From Synechococcus sp. NB0720_010 (GTDB lineage Bacteria > Cyanobacteriota > Cyanobacteriia > PCC-6307 > Cyanobiaceae): a stretch of DNA of 64,000 nucleotides. Positions 60,017 to 64,000 of the stretch are shown here, one piece after another. Position numbers and translations under genes: made by a program. Location: contig NZ_CP090898.1 of the NCBI RefSeq assembly GCF_023078835.1, positions 186,001 to 250,000 on the forward strand, given 5' to 3'. Each line of letters opens with the position of its first letter. Position 1 is the stretch's first letter. A model generated the notes under the pieces. That model did not search any database, was not told where the DNA came from, and was given only the letters and a program-made list of their open reading frames with translations.

Positions 60017-60211
60017 CTTGAAACCCGCTCCGCCAGAAGGATGTTGACGCGAAGCTAACACCGCTTGATAGGCAACCGCTGGCAACTCCAGCGCGAGCTC
60101 GTAACATCACATAACCCCAGTTCCAACGGGAGTTCTCGCTTGCCTAGCCCCGGTCGTCAGACCAGCCAGTACCGGGCGGGCGCAAGCAAGGGCGGCGCTG
60201 AACCCTCCGGC

Positions 60212-60916
60212 ATGGATGACATTCCTCTCGCCAGGCGCACCCTCTCCCCCAGCCTGCAGCGCAAACGTCGGACTCCCGTTGCCGTAGCCAGCGCCTCTGC
60301 AGCACTCGTTCTCGTTGCAGCTGTGGCCTATGCGTTGCGGGCTCCACTGCTGCAACGGTTGGCTCCCGTTCCCGTTGCCGGGCTGAGTGCCCGTCTGAGT
60401 TCCGACGGCCGCCTGCTCGGTCACTTCCCCTATCCCGAGGCGGAGGATTCCCAACTGATCAGTATTGGCCCAGGCGTGGCACTCAATGCCCAGGCGGCCG
60501 AGGCTCTGCGTCAGATGCGCCGCGCTGCTGATGCCGAGGGTGTGGACCTGCGGGTGCTCAGTGCCTTCCGCTCGATCTCCCTTCAAAAGCAGATCTTTTT
60601 TGAAGTCAAATCAGAGCGCAATCAAAGTGCTCGGGAACGAGCGCAGGTCAGTGCACCGCCCGGATTCTCTGAGCACAGCACGGGCTACGCCGTTGACTTT
60701 GGCGATGGTCGACGCCCCGAGACCCATCTTTCCCAAAGTTTCGATCGCACCGAGTCCTTTGCCTGGCTTGAGCGCAACGCCAATCGCTTTCATTTCGTCC
60801 TCTCCTTTCCGAAGGACAACCGTCAGGGCGTGAGCTACGAGCCCTGGCACTGGCGTTTTGAGGGATCCGCCGATGCGCTGAAGACCTTCGATGCCGCCGG
60901 CCGCTTCTCGGAGTAA
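60212..60916 (+). CDS. Membrane-anchored M15B D-Ala-D-Ala carboxypeptidase (VanY-like)
   Basis: The 234-residue product has an Arg/Lys-rich cytoplasmic N-terminus, one uncleaved hydrophobic span (VAVASASAALVLVAAVAYAL) and a periplasmic peptidase domain. Zinc-site motifs are LSAFRSISLQKQIF, SEHSTGYAVDFGDG (His and Asp) and SYEPWHWRFEG (Glu and His). The family trims the terminal D-Ala of peptidoglycan. ATG 60212 (MDDIPLARRT) is the conservative start; in-frame upstream codons back to 60065 would add a disordered Ser/Gly-rich lead. It is divergent from chlP. Confidence 0.87.
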   Translation: MDDIPLARRTLSPSLQRKRRTPVAVASASAALVLVAAVAYALRAPLLQRLAPVPVAGLSARLSSDGRLLGHFPYPEAEDSQLISIGPGVALNAQAAEALRQMRRAADAEGVDLRVLSAFRSISLQKQIFFEVKSERNQSARERAQVSAPPGFSEHSTGYAVDFGDGRRPETHLSQSFDRTESFAWLERNANRFHFVLSFPKDNRQGVSYEPWHWRFEGSADALKTFDAAGRFSE

Positions 60917-60932
60917 TCCATGGAACTGATGC

Positions 60933-63443
60933 ATGGCTGAGGCCCCATTGCCGGAATTGCTGGCGCCGGCGGGTTGCTGGGAATCCCTCAAAGCGGCCGC
61001 CGTCAACGGTGCTGACGCGGTTTATTTCGGGGTCGAGACCTTCAACGCACGCCTGCGGGCCGAAAATTTCAAGGCGTCTGATCTCCCCGAGGTGATGGAT
61101 TGGCTCCATCGCCGCGGCCTGAAGGGTTTCCTGACCTTCAACGTCTTGGTCTTCACCGACGAGCTCAGCCGAGCGGCGGAGTTACTGCTGGCCGCTGACG
61201 CTGCCGGAGTCGACGCTCTCATCGTCCAGGACATTGGCCTTGCCGCATTGGCCCAGCAGCTCACCCCGGAGCTGGCCATCCACGGCTCGACCCAGATGTC
61301 CATCACCAGCGCTGCCGGTGTGGCCATGGCCCAAGAGTTGGGCTGCCAGCGCGTGGTCCTGGCGAGGGAGTTGAGCCTCAAGGATCTGCAGCGGATTCAG
61401 CAGCAGCTGGTGAAGCGTCAGCTGGAGATGCCCCTTGAGGTCTTCGTTCACGGCGCCCTTTGTGTGGCCTATTCCGGCCAGTGCCTCACCAGTGAGGCCC
61501 TTGGCCAGCGCAGTGCCAACCGCGGCGAATGCGCCCAGGCCTGCCGGCTTCCCTATGAACTGATTGTTGATGGAGAAGAGCTGGACCTCGGCGAGCAGCG
61601 CTATCTGCTCTCACCCCAGGACCTAGCCGCCTGGGATCTGTTGCCGGAGCTGGTGGATGCCGGCGTGGCCAGCTTGAAGATCGAGGGCAGGCTCAAAGAC
61701 CCCACCTATGTGGCCGCGGTCACCGACGCCTACCGCCAGGGTCTCGACCAGCTCTTTGGTGAGCGCACGCCTTTGGAGCAGTTAGAGCAGCGGGAGCTCC
61801 GGCGAAACCTGGAGTTGAGTTTCTCGCGCGGGCTCAGCACCGGTTGGCTCGCAGGCATTGATCACCGTCAGCTGGTCCATGGCCGCTGGAGCAAAAAGCG
61901 CGGCCCCTGGCTTGGGCGCTTGGAGCGTGTTGATGGGGACTGGCTGCTCTTCAAGGGCCGTCTGGATTGCAAAGCCGGTGACGGACTCGTGCTGGAGGTC
62001 CCCCATTCCGATCCCCTGTTGCCCCCTAAGGAAGTCGGGGGACGGGTGATGGCGATCGAGCCCAGGCCGAAGGGGGGATGCGCCGTGCGACTGGGTCCCA
62101 GGCGTGTTGATTTGCGTGGCTTGCGCCGGGGCAGTCCCTGCTGGCTGACGAGCGACCCCCAGCGGGAGAGCCGCTTTCAGCGCATGGCCGAGCGCTCCCT
62201 GGAGGAGCAGCGGCGCCCTTTGGTGTTGAAGGCCTCGGGCTCGTGCGGGACCGCCCTTCGGCTTGAGGTCGTGAGGGCGGCCGGTCTGTCGATCGAGGGA
62301 TGCTTCGTTCTCAGTGAGCAGCCCCTCGCGCCTGCGCAGGGTCAAGCCTTAAACCGTGAACGCCTGGAGCAGCAACTCGGACGACTTGGCGGCACCCCTT
62401 GGCGTCTAGAGCAGCTGGAGCTGGAGCTTGAACCGGATCTCTTTCTTCCGCTTGCCCAGTTGAACCAACTGAGACGGCAACTGGTGGATCAGCTCGCACA
62501 GCAGGCCACTCCAGTCCCCCCAACGATCCGGGAGCCGCGCCCAGCGGCTGACCTCCTGGAGGCCTTGATTCCTCCCATTGCTGAGGCCGAACGGCTGGAG
62601 CCCCAGTTGAGCGTTCTGGTGCGTGACCTCGACCAGCTCGATGCCCTGAAGGATCTTCCAGTCGATCGGGTGATCGTTGATCTTGAGCATCCTGCGCACC
62701 TGCGGGAGGCCGTCAAACGCGGCAAGGGGTATTGGCCCGGCGGCCTCTGGTTGGCGGGTCAGCGGATCTGCAGGCCCGATGAGTCCTGGAGTCTGGAACC
62801 GCTGATTCGCGCTGAGCCGGACGGCTATTTGGTTCGGAATGTGGATCAGCTTGAGCGGCTCACGCCCCTGGCCCCCTGCCAGGGCGATTTCTCCTTGAAC
62901 GTCGCCAACCCCATCACTGCCCGCTGGTTGATTGACCGCTGGGGCCTGGAACGGCTGACGGCGAGCTACGACCTGGCGTTGGATCAGCTGTTGGCCCTTG
63001 TCAGGACCTGTCCTCGCGAGGCCCTCGAGCTGACCCTGCACCAGCACATGCCGCTCTTTCATATGGAGCACTGCCTGTTTTGTGCCTTCCTCTCTGAGGG
63101 GCACGACCACACCGACTGCGGCCGTCCCTGTGAGCAGCATCAGGTTCTCCTGCGGGACCGCAGCGGCGCAGAGCATCCCCTGCGCGCTGATCTGGGTTGC
63201 CGCAATACCTTGTTCAATGCCCGTGCGCAGACCGCCGCTGAGGCCATTCCCCAATTCCTGGAGGCTGGCGTTCGCCACTTCAGGCTCGAACTGCTGCAGG
63301 AAACCGCCGCGGATACCCAGCGCCGTGTCGCCCTCTACCGCCAGGCCCTCAACGGAGAGATCAGCGGGCAGCTGGTCTGGCAGAGCGAACAGTTGGAAAG
63401 CCGCCTGGGGGTGACCCGCGGAACCCTGTCCGAGCGCCACTAG
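60933..63443 (+). CDS. rlhA: U32 family protein, RlhA-like rRNA hydroxylation factor
   Basis: The U32 domain with a DUF3656-type extension marks the RlhA (YdcP) group, which in E. coli is required for 5-hydroxycytidine at 23S rRNA C2501. The N-terminal TIM-barrel-like part has ELLAPAGCWESLKAAAVNGA, NADAVYFG-type residues and LEVFVHGALCVAYSGQCLTS. The cysteine cluster continues with RGECAQACRLPYEL. A late block has HMEHCLFCAFLSEGHDHTDC and RPCEQHQ. At 836 residues it is much longer than E. coli RlhA (about 650). ATG 60933 begins 16 nt after the peptidase gene. Confidence 0.87.
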   Translation: MAEAPLPELLAPAGCWESLKAAAVNGADAVYFGVETFNARLRAENFKASDLPEVMDWLHRRGLKGFLTFNVLVFTDELSRAAELLLAADAAGVDALIVQDIGLAALAQQLTPELAIHGSTQMSITSAAGVAMAQELGCQRVVLARELSLKDLQRIQQQLVKRQLEMPLEVFVHGALCVAYSGQCLTSEALGQRSANRGECAQACRLPYELIVDGEELDLGEQRYLLSPQDLAAWDLLPELVDAGVASLKIEGRLKDPTYVAAVTDAYRQGLDQLFGERTPLEQLEQRELRRNLELSFSRGLSTGWLAGIDHRQLVHGRWSKKRGPWLGRLERVDGDWLLFKGRLDCKAGDGLVLEVPHSDPLLPPKEVGGRVMAIEPRPKGGCAVRLGPRRVDLRGLRRGSPCWLTSDPQRESRFQRMAERSLEEQRRPLVLKASGSCGTALRLEVVRAAGLSIEGCFVLSEQPLAPAQGQALNRERLEQQLGRLGGTPWRLEQLELELEPDLFLPLAQLNQLRRQLVDQLAQQATPVPPTIREPRPAADLLEALIPPIAEAERLEPQLSVLVRDLDQLDALKDLPVDRVIVDLEHPAHLREAVKRGKGYWPGGLWLAGQRICRPDESWSLEPLIRAEPDGYLVRNVDQLERLTPLAPCQGDFSLNVANPITARWLIDRWGLERLTASYDLALDQLLALVRTCPREALELTLHQHMPLFHMEHCLFCAFLSEGHDHTDCGRPCEQHQVLLRDRSGAEHPLRADLGCRNTLFNARAQTAAEAIPQFLEAGVRHFRLELLQETAADTQRRVALYRQALNGEISGQLVWQSEQLESRLGVTRGTLSERH

Positions 63444-63711
63444 AACGGTTTGTTGCTGGGATAGATTGCGTTAACGCACCGAAGGGTTCTTTGGTTTTGG
63501 TGTGTGGTCGTTCGTCACGAACGCTCCAGACACATCAGCCACGCTGCAAGAGATACCGGCTTTGTTCGATCAGGTTTATTCCTGCGACGTTGCCCATGGG
63601 TTTCAGCCACCGTTCCCAAGCCAACGCCTGCTCTTGAGTTGAGCGTTGCGGCCGTTAGCTGCGGCGTGCTCCAGCCAGACCATCCCTGACCTCCTCCCTC
63701 GAGCCCCATCC
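63444..63711 (+). promoter_or_regulatory. Intergenic leader of typA with two palindromes
   Basis: This 268 nt spacer is the longest in the window. It holds the 12-base palindrome TGCGTTAACGCA (63467-63478) and a second inverted repeat, CGTTCG-TCA-CGAACG (63509-63523). I see no terminator for the U32 gene and no convincing open frame. The palindromes may be operator sites or RNA structures in the typA leader; no specific regulator is indicated. Confidence 0.4.
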
Positions 63712-64000
63712 ATGAGCGGCGAGCATCCCGGAACACCGATCCGCAATATCGCGATCATTGCCCACGTCGACCACGGCAAAACCACCCTGGTGGATGCCCT
63801 GCTGGCCCAGTCGGGCATCTTCCGCGACAACGAGGCCGTCCCCACCTGCGTGATGGACTCCAACGACCTGGAGCGTGAGCGGGGTATCACGATCCTCTCC
63901 AAGAACACTGCGGTGGACTTCGAAGGGATCCGGATCAACATCGTTGACACCCCTGGTCACGCTGACTTCGGTGGCGAAGTGGAGCGCGTGCTCGGCATGG
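63712..64000 (+). CDS. typA: Translational GTPase TypA/BipA, N-terminal part
   Basis: BipA is a ribosome-associated GTPase involved in 50S assembly and stress adaptation. The first 96 codons are visible. They show [20 protein letters not shown] (G1), [20 protein letters not shown] (G2 with the invariant Thr) and [19 protein letters not shown] (G3). ATG 63712 gives [12 protein letters not shown]. The gene runs off the end of the window. Confidence 0.95.
   Translation, partial: MSGEHPGTPIRNIAIIAHVDHGKTTLVDALLAQSGIFRDNEAVPTCVMDSNDLERERGITILSKNTAVDFEGIRINIVDTPGHADFGGEVERVLGM

Noticed and set aside
58859-60058. 399-residue plus-strand frame opposite chlP
   Set aside because: It is a shadow of chlP; composition (His, Val, Gly, Leu) is typical of antisense readings of conserved genes at this GC.

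Overview
The window is a compact, high-GC, almost purely core-genome stretch of a picocyanobacterium, most likely a marine or brackish Synechococcus or a Cyanobium-like alpha-cyanobacterium. The basis is the set of light-harvesting and pigment genes (apcF, pcyA, gun4, chlP, psb28, a PAM68-family gene), cyanobacterial-only families (DUF1816, DUF3082, SipA/DUF3148, DevBCA), ferredoxin-type sulfite reductase, an uninterrupted dnaE, and very short intergenic spacers. I saw no tRNA, rRNA, CRISPR array, insertion sequence or prophage.

Layout. 1-8.3 kb: end of carA, a STAS anti-anti-sigma factor, Mini-RNase III, a TrmH-type rRNA methyltransferase with an RGG-rich N-terminus, DUF1816, gatA, dnaE. 8.2-18.2 kb: PAM68, rpsO, ruvA, a lipoprotein, a DMT exporter, dnaG, a small secreted protein, a umuDC SOS operon, a secreted Ntn hydrolase, a pentapeptide-repeat protein, yraN. 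18.2-24.2 kb: rsmA-ispE, DUF3082, a 31-residue membrane peptide, pdhB-secD-secF and a coupled small membrane protein. 24.2-31.5 kb: two AI-2E-type transporters, psb28, mnmH, gun4, an RsbW-like kinase, small unknowns, a methyltransferase, and a 76-residue protein convergent with glnA. 31.5-37 kb: glnA, apcF, a class V aminotransferase, tadA, a PLP decarboxylase. 37-47.3 kb: a membrane GTPase, lspA, bioY, sipA, two M16 peptidases, pcyA-devBCA, a GT2 glycosyltransferase. 47.4-64 kb: rpsB-tsf, an unknown 406-residue protein, recG, a VanX-like dipeptidase, sir, glyS, a desaturase, chlP, a VanY-like peptidase, an RlhA-type U32 protein and the start of typA.

Nitrogen control is the most coherent regulatory theme. 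glnA has an NtcA-type box and a well-spaced -10 element. The small gene convergent with glnA carries a perfect GTA-N8-TAC box only 34 nt before its start codon, where it could repress. This resembles the logic of cyanobacterial glutamine-synthetase inactivating factors and makes that small gene the best candidate for something undescribed. The umuDC operon has a LexA-like box. Most convergent pairs abut or overlap at their stop codons, three by a palindromic CTAG or TTAA, and several divergent pairs have almost no room for promoters. No gene-free stretch exceeds 300 bases; the longest are 63444-63711 and 32923-33164.
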